NCBI GenBank assembly: GCA_027587225.1
Contig: JAPDDQ010000031.1
Location: 1 to 64,000 of the forward strand
Direction of reading: 5' to 3'
Length of the DNA: 64,000 nucleotides
Origin: Solirubrobacter taibaiensis
GTDB lineage: Bacteria > Actinomycetota > Thermoleophilia > Solirubrobacterales > Solirubrobacteraceae
Numbering within the stretch: position 1 is the first letter of the stretch; the number at the start of each line of letters is the position of its first letter. Positions 7,146 to 14,868 of this stretch are shown here, in pieces. The notes beneath the pieces are model-generated. The model was not told the DNA's origin. It was given only the letters and a program-made list of their open reading frames with translations, and ran no database searches. Both the position numbers and the translations under genes were made by a program.

Positions 7146-8357
7146 GTGAATCAGCCGTGGTCAGGACGCAAACTCCACTTTGTCGGCATCGGTGGCATCG
7201 GGATGAGTGGGCTCGCGAAGGTGGCCCGCATCCTCGGCGCCGAGGTCACCGGATCGGACCGGTTGTTGGAAGGCCACGCGGCCGAGAACGTCCCGCCCGG
7301 CGCCGAAGTCGTCTACTCGAGCGCGATCCCGCCGGACAACCCGGAGCGCACCACCGGCGCGCCCGAGCTGCACCGCGCCGACCTGCTCGCCGAGCTCACG
7401 CAGCTCAAGCCGACGATCGCCGTCTCCGGTACGCACGGGAAGACCACCACGACGTCGATGCTCGTCCACGCGATGCCCGGCCAGAGCTACCTGGTCGGCG
7501 GCGAGGTCCGCTCCACCGGCACGAACGCGGACTGGAACCCAGACGGCGAGTGGCTGATCGTGGAGGCCGACGAGTCCGACCGCAGCCTGCTCAAGCTGCA
7601 CCCGACGATCGCGGTCGTGACCAACGCCGAGCTCGACCACCACACCGAGTACGCCTCCAGCCGGGACGTGGACGACACCTTCCGCGAGTTCCTCGCGCGC
7701 GCGAGAGATGCCGTCGTCGCGCCCGACCTCACCCGCCTAAGAGCTGACGCCCACGTCTTCGGCGAGTACGACGGGCCGCTCCCGGTGCCCGGAGTGCACA
7801 ACCGGCGCAACGCCGCGGCCGCGCTCAAAGCGATCGGGCTCGCCGGGGGAGACGTGCAGGTCGCAGCGGACCGTCTCGCCACGTTCGCCGGCGCCGGGCG
7901 GCGCTTCGAGATCGTCGGCACGGCCAACGGCGCAACCGTCGTTGACGACTACGCGCATCACCCGACCGAGGTCCGCGCCACGATCGAGGCTGCGCGCACG
8001 CAGGGCGCCGAGCGGGTCATCGCGCTCTTCCAGCCGCACCTGTTCAGCCGCACGCAACGGGAGGCCAAGGCGTTCGGCGAGGCGCTCGCGCAGGCCGACC
8101 TGGTCGTGCAGATCGACGTGTACCCCGCCCGCGAGCGCCAGGAGGACTACCCCGGCGTCACCGGCCTGCTGATCGCCCAGCACACCGCCGACGCCCGCCG
8201 CGGCGTCCCCGTGGTCTGGGCGAAGACGCACGCCACCGCCCGCGATTTTCTGCAAGGGACGTTGCAGAAAGGCGACCTCCTGCTCACGATGGGCGCCGGC
8301 GACGTGAACACGATCGGGAGGGACCTGGTCGCGCATAGCGAACCAACCGGACGATGA
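7146..8357 (+). CDS. murC: MurC, UDP-N-acetylmuramate--L-alanine ligase
   Basis: Adds L-Ala to UDP-MurNAc using ATP, the first amino acid of the peptidoglycan stem. Visible motifs are the N-terminal Rossmann loop VGIGGIGMSGLA (12-23), the ATP loop GTHGKTTTT (about 94-102), EADESDRSLL (about 140), TNAELDHHTEY, the VPGVHNRRNAAAA signature and DDYAHHPTEV (about 265). At 403 residues it is shorter than the usual 450-490, mainly because a helix after GSD in the N-terminal domain and parts of the central domain are compact. The GTG start is supported by the TAGGCT box 7 nt upstream. It overlaps ftsQ by ATGA; neither murB nor ddl lies between, unlike many dcw clusters. Confidence 0.93.
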   Translation: MNQPWSGRKLHFVGIGGIGMSGLAKVARILGAEVTGSDRLLEGHAAENVPPGAEVVYSSAIPPDNPERTTGAPELHRADLLAELTQLKPTIAVSGTHGKTTTTSMLVHAMPGQSYLVGGEVRSTGTNADWNPDGEWLIVEADESDRSLLKLHPTIAVVTNAELDHHTEYASSRDVDDTFREFLARARDAVVAPDLTRLRADAHVFGEYDGPLPVPGVHNRRNAAAALKAIGLAGGDVQVAADRLATFAGAGRRFEIVGTANGATVVDDYAHHPTEVRATIEAARTQGAERVIALFQPHLFSRTQREAKAFGEALAQADLVVQIDVYPARERQEDYPGVTGLLIAQHTADARRGVPVVWAKTHATARDFLQGTLQKGDLLLTMGAGDVNTIGRDLVAHSEPTGR

Positions 8358-9121
8358 CGCGCCTCAAAGTCGGACTCGCGCTCGTCGCCGTAATCGTGCT
8401 GACGGGCGGCGGCTATCTGTGGCTGCGCGACTCCAGCCTCGTCGCCGTCGAGGACGTGCAGATCAGCGGGATCACCGCGTCCGACGGAGACAAGGTCCGC
8501 GCCGCGCTGGAGAGCGCCGCACGGGACATGACCACGCTCCACGTCCGCGAGCAGATCCTGCACGAGGCCACTGCGGCCTACAGCTCGGTGGACGACCTGC
8601 GGGTGCAGGCCGACTTCCCGCACACGCTCCGCATCAAGGTGATCGAGCGCCGGCCGGTGGCCGCGCTCGCTCGCGCGGGGGAACGGCGGATTCCGGTCAC
8701 CAGCAACGGCACGCTGCTGCGCGGAGTGACGGCAGAGCGCGATTTGCCGAGCGTGAAGTTGAAGGCCGACCCGGCCGGCGCGCGCGTGGAAGACCGCAAG
8801 ATCCTCAACGCGCTCGCCGTCGCGAGCGCCGCTCCGGACGCACTTCGCGGCCGCACGAACGAGGTCAAGCTCGACAAGCGCGGCGTGATCGTCGACCTCG
8901 ACGACGGCCCGGAGCTGATCTTCGGCGGCGGCGAGGAAGCCGACAAGAAATGGGCGGCGGCGGCCCGCGTCCTGGCCGAGATCTCGGCGCGCGGAGCCGT
9001 GTATCTCGACCTTCGCGTCCCGGGTCGCGTGGCTGCGGGCGGGCTCGCGCCGATCGTCACACCGACGCCTGACCCGAACGCTCTACCTGAGGCTGAGAAT
9101 GCCCTTACTCTCAATCCGTAG
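8354..9121 (+). CDS. ftsQ: FtsQ/DivIB-type cell division protein
   Basis: A bitopic division protein linking early and late divisome parts. The 255 residues have a short cytoplasmic end, one membrane segment (about 5-24, VGLALVAVIVLTGGGYLWL), a POTRA-like domain (VEDVQISGITASDGDKVRAAL, about 32-100, with LRIKVIERRPVA) and an FtsQ beta domain (IPVTSNGTLLRGV to VYLDLRVPGRVA). The C-terminal tail is Pro/Thr-rich. Its ATG overlaps the murC stop (ATGA), so translation is coupled. Assignment rests on position between murC and ftsZ plus the POTRA pattern; sequence conservation in this family is low. Confidence 0.88.
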   Translation: MTRLKVGLALVAVIVLTGGGYLWLRDSSLVAVEDVQISGITASDGDKVRAALESAARDMTTLHVREQILHEATAAYSSVDDLRVQADFPHTLRIKVIERRPVAALARAGERRIPVTSNGTLLRGVTAERDLPSVKLKADPAGARVEDRKILNALAVASAAPDALRGRTNEVKLDKRGVIVDLDDGPELIFGGGEEADKKWAAAARVLAEISARGAVYLDLRVPGRVAAGGLAPIVTPTPDPNALPEAENALTLNP

Positions 9122-9168
9122 TCGAGACTTCGGCAGTCTGCAACGATCCTTGCGTGGATTCGCTCCCG

Positions 9169-9198
9169 TTGACATTGGGAACGAAATCCCCGTACCTT
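9169..9198 (+). promoter_or_regulatory. sigma70-type promoter of ftsZ
   Basis: TTGACA at 9169-9174 and TACCTT at 9193-9198 are separated by 18 nt, a near-consensus housekeeping promoter. It lies 72 nt before the ftsZ ATG in the 149-nt gap after ftsQ, so ftsZ can be expressed apart from the mur genes. A GGGA/TCCC inverted repeat falls in the spacer. Confidence 0.65.
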
Positions 9199-9270
9199 GC
9201 GGTAATCCGCGCCGCCAACGAGCCTGCTAAAACGCTCGACCCTAACTAGAGGTCCGGACGGAAAACCCAA

Positions 9271-10344
9271 ATGGAAGCCAGCGGTTATCTCGCAGTCATA
9301 AAGGTCGTCGGAGTCGGCGGCGGTGGAACCAATGCCGTGAACCGGATGATCGACGCCGGTCTATCGGGCGTTGAGTTCATCGCGGCGAACACCGACGCGC
9401 AGGCGCTCCAAATGACGGACGCCGACCTGAAGCTGCATATCGGCAGCACCCTTACGAAGGGGCTCGGCGCGGGTGCGAACCCGCAGATCGGCCAAGGCGC
9501 CGCCGCGGAGTCGCGCGACGACATCAAGGAGGCGCTGAAGGGCGCGGACATGGTGTTCGTCACGGCCGGCGAAGGCGGCGGCACCGGCACGGGCGCCGCG
9601 CCCGTGATCGCCGAGATCGCCAAGAACGAAATAGGAGCGCTCACCGTCGGCGTGGTGACGCGGCCCTTCGCCTTCGAAGGCTCCCAGCGGGCCCGCCAGG
9701 CGCAGGAGGGCATCGACCGTCTGCGCGAGATGGTGGACACGCTCATCGTGATCCCGAACGAGAAGCTGCTCGCGATGGTCGAGCGGCGGACGAGCATCCT
9801 CGATGCGTTCCGGGAGGCCGACAACGTCCTGCGTCAGGGCGTCCAGGGCATCACGGACCTGATCACGATCCCGGGTCTGATCAACCTCGACTTCGCCGAT
9901 GTGCGGGCGATCATGGAGAACGCGGGCTCGGCGCTCATGGGCATCGGCACCGCCCAGGGTGAGAACCGCGCCAGCGAGGCGGCCAAGGCGGCCATCAGCT
10001 CCCCGCTGCTGGAGGAGTCCGTCGAGGGCGCCACCGGCATCCTGCTCAACATCACCGGCGGTCGCGACCTCGGCCTGTTCGAGGTCAACGAGGCCGCGGA
10101 GCTGATCCATTCCGCCGCCGACGCGAACTCGAACATCATCTTCGGCGCCGTGATCGACGAGAACATGACCGACGACATCCGCGTCACGGTCATCGCCACG
10201 GGCTTCGACCACGGCGGCCTGCGGGCCGCGCGGGAGGAGCGCACCCGCGGTCCGCGTGACCGCAACCCGCGGATCGACGAGCGCCAGCGCGACTCGCTCG
10301 TGATCCGCGACGACGATCTGGACATTCCTCCGTTCCTTCGCTGA
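9271..10344 (+). CDS. ftsZ: cell division GTPase FtsZ
   Basis: Tubulin-like GTPase that forms the division ring. The 357 residues contain KVVGVGGGGTNAVNRMI (11-27), the tubulin signature GGGTGTGAAP (about 103-112), the T7 synergy loop NLDFADVRAIM (about 206-216) and the C-terminal peptide DDLDIPPFLR (348-357) that binds partner proteins. The linker is short and Arg-rich. A weak AGAGGT site precedes the ATG. A strong hairpin follows the stop codon, so the unit probably ends here. Confidence 0.98.
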   Translation: MEASGYLAVIKVVGVGGGGTNAVNRMIDAGLSGVEFIAANTDAQALQMTDADLKLHIGSTLTKGLGAGANPQIGQGAAAESRDDIKEALKGADMVFVTAGEGGGTGTGAAPVIAEIAKNEIGALTVGVVTRPFAFEGSQRARQAQEGIDRLREMVDTLIVIPNEKLLAMVERRTSILDAFREADNVLRQGVQGITDLITIPGLINLDFADVRAIMENAGSALMGIGTAQGENRASEAAKAAISSPLLEESVEGATGILLNITGGRDLGLFEVNEAAELIHSAADANSNIIFGAVIDENMTDDIRVTVIATGFDHGGLRAAREERTRGPRDRNPRIDERQRDSLVIRDDDLDIPPFLR

Positions 10345-10353
10345 CCTGATCTT

Positions 10354-10384
10354 CCGCGTATCGGCCAATCGGCCGATAACGCGG
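10354..10384 (+). terminator. hairpin after ftsZ, just before the GGDEF gene
   Basis: A 13-bp stem (CCGCG then TATCGGCC, pairing with GGCCGATA then CGCGG, one bulged A) closes on an AATC tetraloop. It starts 9 nt after the ftsZ stop and ends 4 nt before the next ATG. There is no T-tract. It may end ftsZ transcription or control initiation of the GGDEF gene. Confidence 0.6.
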
Positions 10385-10388
10385 GTGG

Positions 10389-12059
10389 ATGGTTTCTCGT
10401 CGCCCACTGCTCATGGTGCCGCTGCTCGCCTGCGGGGCGTGGTTGCTGGCGCACGCGCTGCGGGTCGTCGTCTTCGACGGGGTCGATCTCGGTCCCTTCA
10501 GCTCGCGCTTCGCGCACGATGTGGTGCTCGTGTGCGCGGCGGTCATCTGCCTCGCCCGCGGCGTCCTCGTCGCCCGCGAGCGCGCCGCCTGGCTGCTGAT
10601 CGGCGCCGGCGTGACGGCCTGGACGCTGGGTGAGCTCTACTACACCGTCGTCCTCTGGTACGACAGCTCGCCGCCGATCCCGAGCCCCGCCGACGCCGGC
10701 TTCCTGCTCTTTCCGCCGCTCGCGCTCACCGGGATGCTCGTGCTCGTCCGCCGGCGCGCGCACCTGCGCCTCGCGCTCCTCGTCGACGGCATCGCTGCCG
10801 CGCTCAGCGTCTCCGCGCTCAGCGCCGCGATCGTCTTCCAGGCCGTGCTCAAGCACGCCGAGGGTGAGCCGGTGGCGGTGGCCACCAGCCTCGCGTATCC
10901 GATCGCCGATCTCGTCCTGCTGGCCGTGGGTGTCGGCGCGCTGGCCACGACCGGCTGGCGCCTGGACCGCACCTGGGTGCTGCTGGCCGCCGGCATCCTC
11001 GTGTTCTGGTTCGCCGACTCGATGTACCTCGTCCGCACGGCCGAAGGCGTCTACGAGGCGGGCGGCTGGTTCGACCTCGGCTGGTGGCTCGGGCTCCTGC
11101 TGATCGCGGTCGCCGCCTGGCAGCGTGGCCCGACGCACCGACGCCGGCCCGCGGACGACAGCCTGCGCCTGATCATCGCGCCCCTCGTCTCCGGTGCCAT
11201 CGCGCTCGAGTTGCTCGTATACGCCTCGCTCGGTGACCTGAACCCGCTGGCGGTCGTGCTCTCGGCGGCGGCGCTCGTGTTCGTCCTGATCCGCCTGACG
11301 CTCACGTTCCGCCAGAACGTCGGCATGCTGCGCGCAAGCCGCGACGAAGCGCTGACCGACGCGCTCACCGGCCTGGGCAACCGCCGCGCGCTCACCCGCG
11401 CGCTCGACGAGGCCTTGCTCGAAGGGGCGCACGTGCTCGCGCTCTTCGACCTCGACGGCTTCAAGCACTACAACGACACCTTCGGCCACCCGGCCGGCGA
11501 CATCCTGCTCGCGCGGCTCGGCGCGGGCCTGGAGAGCTACGTCGGCGACCGTGGTCGGGCGTTCCGGGTGGGGGGCGACGAGTTCTGCGTCCTGCTCCGG
11601 GGCGAGGGCGCCGACCACCTCGTCGACGGCGCCGCACGCTCCCTGTCCGCCGAGGGCGAGGGCTACTGGGTGGGCTGCTCGTACGGGTTCATCAGCCTGC
11701 CCGATGAGGCGGCCGACCCCGACGCCGCGATGCGGATCGCCGACCAGCGCATGTACGCGTCCAAGAACGCCGGCCGGATGTCCGCCGCCCGCCAGGCCCG
11801 CGACGTCCTGCTCGCCGTGCTCGGCGCTCCCGATCCCGCTCCGGCCGAGCGGGCAGAGGTGGCGGCGCGCGCCGCCGGTCTCTCCACCGACGAGTGCGAG
11901 GCCGTGCGCTGGGCGGTCGAGCTGCACCCCCTGGGCGAGGACGTGATCGCCGCCGCGCCGTCGTTGCGCGTCGTCGCGCGGCTCGTGGCCGAGAGCCACG
12001 CGCCTGAGTCCCCCGCCGCGCACATCGTCGCCGCGCAATTCGGGGCCCGCGCGCGCTAG
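10389..12059 (+). CDS. membrane-bound GGDEF protein (putative diguanylate cyclase)
   Basis: A 556-residue protein with nine to ten hydrophobic segments in residues 1-310, then a GGDEF domain (about 320-475) containing DALTGLGNRRAL, FDLDGFKHYNDTFGHPAGD and an intact RVGGDEF active site (about 394-400), so synthesis of c-di-GMP from GTP is expected. The inhibitory RxxD site is not evident. Residues 480-556 form a short helical tail (AARAAGLSTDECEAVRWAVE..) that resembles the start of an HD-GYP bundle but lacks the His-Asp pair, so it is probably non-catalytic. A hairpin occupies almost all of the gap to ftsZ. The N-terminal membrane part is probably a sensor; its ligand is unknown. Confidence 0.85.
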   Translation: MVSRRPLLMVPLLACGAWLLAHALRVVVFDGVDLGPFSSRFAHDVVLVCAAVICLARGVLVARERAAWLLIGAGVTAWTLGELYYTVVLWYDSSPPIPSPADAGFLLFPPLALTGMLVLVRRRAHLRLALLVDGIAAALSVSALSAAIVFQAVLKHAEGEPVAVATSLAYPIADLVLLAVGVGALATTGWRLDRTWVLLAAGILVFWFADSMYLVRTAEGVYEAGGWFDLGWWLGLLLIAVAAWQRGPTHRRRPADDSLRLIIAPLVSGAIALELLVYASLGDLNPLAVVLSAAALVFVLIRLTLTFRQNVGMLRASRDEALTDALTGLGNRRALTRALDEALLEGAHVLALFDLDGFKHYNDTFGHPAGDILLARLGAGLESYVGDRGRAFRVGGDEFCVLLRGEGADHLVDGAARSLSAEGEGYWVGCSYGFISLPDEAADPDAAMRIADQRMYASKNAGRMSAARQARDVLLAVLGAPDPAPAERAEVAARAAGLSTDECEAVRWAVELHPLGEDVIAAAPSLRVVARLVAESHAPESPAAHIVAAQFGARAR

Positions 12060-12062
12060 GGT
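12057..12062 (+). promoter_or_regulatory. -10 box TAGGGT of the gcv operon
   Basis: TAGGGT ends 10 nt before the gcvT ATG, overlapping the stop codon of the GGDEF gene. No Shine-Dalgarno sequence precedes gcvT. No glycine riboswitch is visible in the tiny leader. Confidence 0.5.
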
Positions 12063-12072
12063 CCGGGGCCGC

Positions 12073-13152
12073 ATGGCCATCGGGTCCGATTCCACACTGC
12101 TGAAAACCGCCCTCTACGACCGCCACGTCGCCGCGGGCGCCAAGCTCGTGCCGTTCGCGGGCTGGGAGATGCCCGTCCAGTACACGGGCATCAAGGAAGA
12201 GCACCTCGCCGTCCGCACCAAGGCGGGCGTCTTCGACGTCTCCCACATGGGCGAGATCGAGACCACCGGTCCGGACGCGGAGCGCTTCCTGCAGCGCATC
12301 CTGTCCAACGACGTCTCCAAGATCGCCGAGAACGGCGCGCAGTACAGCGTGCTGTGCAAGGAGGACGGGGGCGTCCTGGACGACCTCTTCACCTACAAGC
12401 TCGGCGAGAACCACTACCTGACGGTCACGAACGCGGCCAACCACGAGAAGGACCTCGCGTGGTTCCGCAAGCAGGCCGCAGCGTTCGACGTCAGCCTCAA
12501 AGACGCGCTGCACGACTACGCGATGCTCGCGGTCCAGGGCCCCGAGGCGCGCGGGATCGTCGCGAACCTCACGCAGGGTGAGCTGCCCAAGCGCTTCCGC
12601 ACCGCCCGCCTCACCGTGGCGGGCGTCGAGGACGTGCTCGTCTGCGGCACCGGCTACACCGGCGAGGACGGCGTGGAGCTGCTGATCGACCCGATCGGCT
12701 CGGTCAAGGTCTGGGACGCGCTGGTGGACGCCGGCGTCGTCCCGATCGGCCTGGGCGCGCGTGACACGCTGCGCCTGGAGGTCTGTTACCACCTGTACGG
12801 CAACGACCTGATGGAGACGCGTGGTCCCATCGAGGCCGGCCTCGGGTGGTGCGTGAAGGAGGACACGGGCTTCATCGGCGCGGAGGCGATCAAGGTCGCC
12901 CGCTCCAACGGCCCGTCCGAGCTGCTCGTCCCGTTCGTCACCGAGCAGGGGATCGCCCGCCAGGGCAACGCCGTGCTCGGCGGGGGAGAGGTCACCTCCG
13001 GCACGTTGAGCCCGTCCCTGAACCAGGGCATCGGCATGGCCTACGTCCCGGTCGACAAGTCTGAGCCGGGCACCAAGCTCGAAATCGACGTGCGTGGGCG
13101 GACCCGTGCCGCCGAAGTGCGTTCCAAGCCGCTTTATTCCAAGGAGACCTGA
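12073..13152 (+). CDS. gcvT: GcvT, aminomethyltransferase (glycine cleavage T-protein)
   Basis: Transfers the methylene group from aminomethyl-lipoyl GcvH to tetrahydrofolate, releasing ammonia. The 359 residues show the family landmarks LVPFAGWEMPVQY (about 18-30), FDVSHMGEIE (about 55-64), the folate-contacting regions SVLCKEDGGVLDDL and GTGYTGEDGVELL, and LGARDTLRLE. First gene of the gcvT-H-PA-PB operon; only 3 nt separate it from gcvH, and an AAGGAG site for gcvH lies in its last codons. Confidence 0.96.
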   Translation: MAIGSDSTLLKTALYDRHVAAGAKLVPFAGWEMPVQYTGIKEEHLAVRTKAGVFDVSHMGEIETTGPDAERFLQRILSNDVSKIAENGAQYSVLCKEDGGVLDDLFTYKLGENHYLTVTNAANHEKDLAWFRKQAAAFDVSLKDALHDYAMLAVQGPEARGIVANLTQGELPKRFRTARLTVAGVEDVLVCGTGYTGEDGVELLIDPIGSVKVWDALVDAGVVPIGLGARDTLRLEVCYHLYGNDLMETRGPIEAGLGWCVKEDTGFIGAEAIKVARSNGPSELLVPFVTEQGIARQGNAVLGGGEVTSGTLSPSLNQGIGMAYVPVDKSEPGTKLEIDVRGRTRAAEVRSKPLYSKET

Positions 13153-13155
13153 CGG

Positions 13156-13542
13156 ATGGCCGAAGCCAGCTACCCCGACGACCTCAAGTACCACGCCGAG
13201 CACGACTGGGCCCGCATCGACGGGGACGTCGCCACGCTCGGGATCACGTGGTACGCGCAGGACCAGCTCGGCGAGGTCGTGTTCTTCGACCCGCCGGAGG
13301 TCGGCTCGTCGATCACGAAGGACAGCCCGTACGCCGAGGTCGAGTCCGTCAAGGCCGTCTCCGACGTCGTCGCGCCGCTCAGCGGCGAGATCGTCGAGGT
13401 CAATGAAGGCCTCAAGGACTCGCCGGAGCAGATCAACGAGGACTCCTACGGCGAGGGTTGGCTCGTCAAGATCAAGCTGTCAGAGCCGTCTGAGGCCGAC
13501 AGCCTGATGGACGCCGACAGCTACATCCAGAGCCTGTCATAA
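13156..13542 (+). CDS. gcvH: GcvH, lipoyl carrier H-protein
   Basis: A 128-residue carrier with the lipoylation site Lys in VESVKAVSDVVAPLSGEIVE (Lys near 65), the conserved YHAEHDW start and GLKDSPEQINEDSYGEGWL. It shuttles the aminomethyl group between the P, T and L proteins. An AAGGAG Shine-Dalgarno sequence sits 11 nt before the ATG. The L-protein (lipoamide dehydrogenase) and lipoate ligation genes are not in this window. Confidence 0.97.
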   Translation: MAEASYPDDLKYHAEHDWARIDGDVATLGITWYAQDQLGEVVFFDPPEVGSSITKDSPYAEVESVKAVSDVVAPLSGEIVEVNEGLKDSPEQINEDSYGEGWLVKIKLSEPSEADSLMDADSYIQSLS

Positions 13543-13557
13543 GCTGAGCGGCTCACT

Positions 13558-14868
13558 ATGAGCCGCTACACGTCTGCGACTGAAACCGACCGGCAGGAGA
13601 TGCTCGCCGCCATCGGCGTCGAGTCGATCGACGATCTTTTCGCGGACGTCCCGGAGGGCGTCCGCCTTGGTCGTCCGCTCGATTTGGCCCCTGGCAAGCC
13701 CGAGCAGGAGGTCTTTGCCCGCCTCCGCGACCTGGCCGCGAAGAACGTCTCCGCCGAGGACGAGATCTCGTTCCTCGGCGCCGGGATGTACGACCACTAC
13801 GTGCCCGCGCTGATCGACTCGATCATCATGCGGTCCGAGTTCCTGACGCCCTACACGCCCTACCAGCCCGAGATCTCCCAGGGCGGGCTGCAGGTGATGT
13901 TCGAGTACCAGACGGCGATCTCCGAGCTGACCGGCCTGCCGATCAGCAACGCGTCCGTCTACGAGGGCCCGAGCGCCGTCGCCGCCGCCGGTTGGCTGGC
14001 CCACACGCACACCAAGAAGACCAAGTTCCTGGTCAGCGAGGGCCTGCACCCGCACTCGCTGGACACGCTCCGCACGACCAGCGCCGGTTGGGGCACGACG
14101 ATCGAGACGCTCCCGCTGGAGAACGGGCTGACGCAGCTCGGCGAGGTCGGCGACGACGTCGCGGCGATCTTCGTCGGCCAGCCGAACTTCTACGGCGCCG
14201 TCGAGGACATGGCCGCGCTGTCGGCCAAGAAGAGCGGCGCGCTGCTGATCGTGCAGGCCGACCCGCTCACGCTCGGCGTGCTGCGGTCGCCCGCCGAGGA
14301 CGACGTGGACCTGTGCGTCGGCGAGGGCCAGTCGCTCGGCAACCGCCTGGACTACGGCGGGCCGTCCTTCGGCTTCTTCGCCGCCCAGCAGGCGCTGCTC
14401 CGCCGGATGCCGGGTCGCATCGCCGGTGAGACCACCGACGTCGACGGCCGTAGAGGCTTCGTGCTCACCCTGCAGACGCGCGAGCAGCACATCCGCCGCG
14501 AGAAGGCCACGAGCAACATCTGCACGGCGCAGGCGCTCAACGCGCTCGCCGGGATGATCTACCTGAGCTGGCTGGGCCGCGAGGGCCTGGTCGAGCTGGG
14601 TGAGCTGCTGGTGTCACGGACGCACTACGCCCGCGAGACGCTGGCCGCGATCGACGGCGTCGAGCTGTGGCACGACCAGCCCGTCGTGCGCGAGTTCGCG
14701 CTCAAGCTCAACAAGGACGTGCTCGAGGTGCTCGAGTTCTGCGCCGAACGCGGCGTGAACGCGGGTTACCCGCTCGCCGACAACGGCCTGCTGGTGGCCA
14801 TCACCGAGCAGCGCAGCAAGGCGGACATCGACCGCCTCGCCGAGGTTCTGACGGAGGCCCTGGCATGA
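13558..14868 (+). CDS. gcvPA: GcvPA, glycine dehydrogenase subunit 1
   Basis: N-terminal half of the two-chain P-protein, which decarboxylates glycine with PLP. The 436 residues include FLGAGMYDHYVPALID, TPYTPYQPEISQGGLQ and YQTAISELTGLPISNAS (about 75-140), all typical of the alpha subunit, which lacks the PLP lysine. Its stop overlaps the gcvPB ATG (ATGA), supporting obligate co-translation of the two subunits. Confidence 0.96.
   Translation: MSRYTSATETDRQEMLAAIGVESIDDLFADVPEGVRLGRPLDLAPGKPEQEVFARLRDLAAKNVSAEDEISFLGAGMYDHYVPALIDSIIMRSEFLTPYTPYQPEISQGGLQVMFEYQTAISELTGLPISNASVYEGPSAVAAAGWLAHTHTKKTKFLVSEGLHPHSLDTLRTTSAGWGTTIETLPLENGLTQLGEVGDDVAAIFVGQPNFYGAVEDMAALSAKKSGALLIVQADPLTLGVLRSPAEDDVDLCVGEGQSLGNRLDYGGPSFGFFAAQQALLRRMPGRIAGETTDVDGRRGFVLTLQTREQHIRREKATSNICTAQALNALAGMIYLSWLGREGLVELGELLVSRTHYARETLAAIDGVELWHDQPVVREFALKLNKDVLEVLEFCAERGVNAGYPLADNGLLVAITEQRSKADIDRLAEVLTEALA

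Noticed and set aside
12063..12072. Glycine riboswitch before gcvT
   Set aside because: Only about 10 nt separate the likely promoter box from the start codon, leaving no room for an aptamer.
9834..12095. A 753-codon minus-strand open frame opposite ftsZ and the GGDEF gene
   Set aside because: Both plus-strand genes have clear domain motifs; the minus frame has none.
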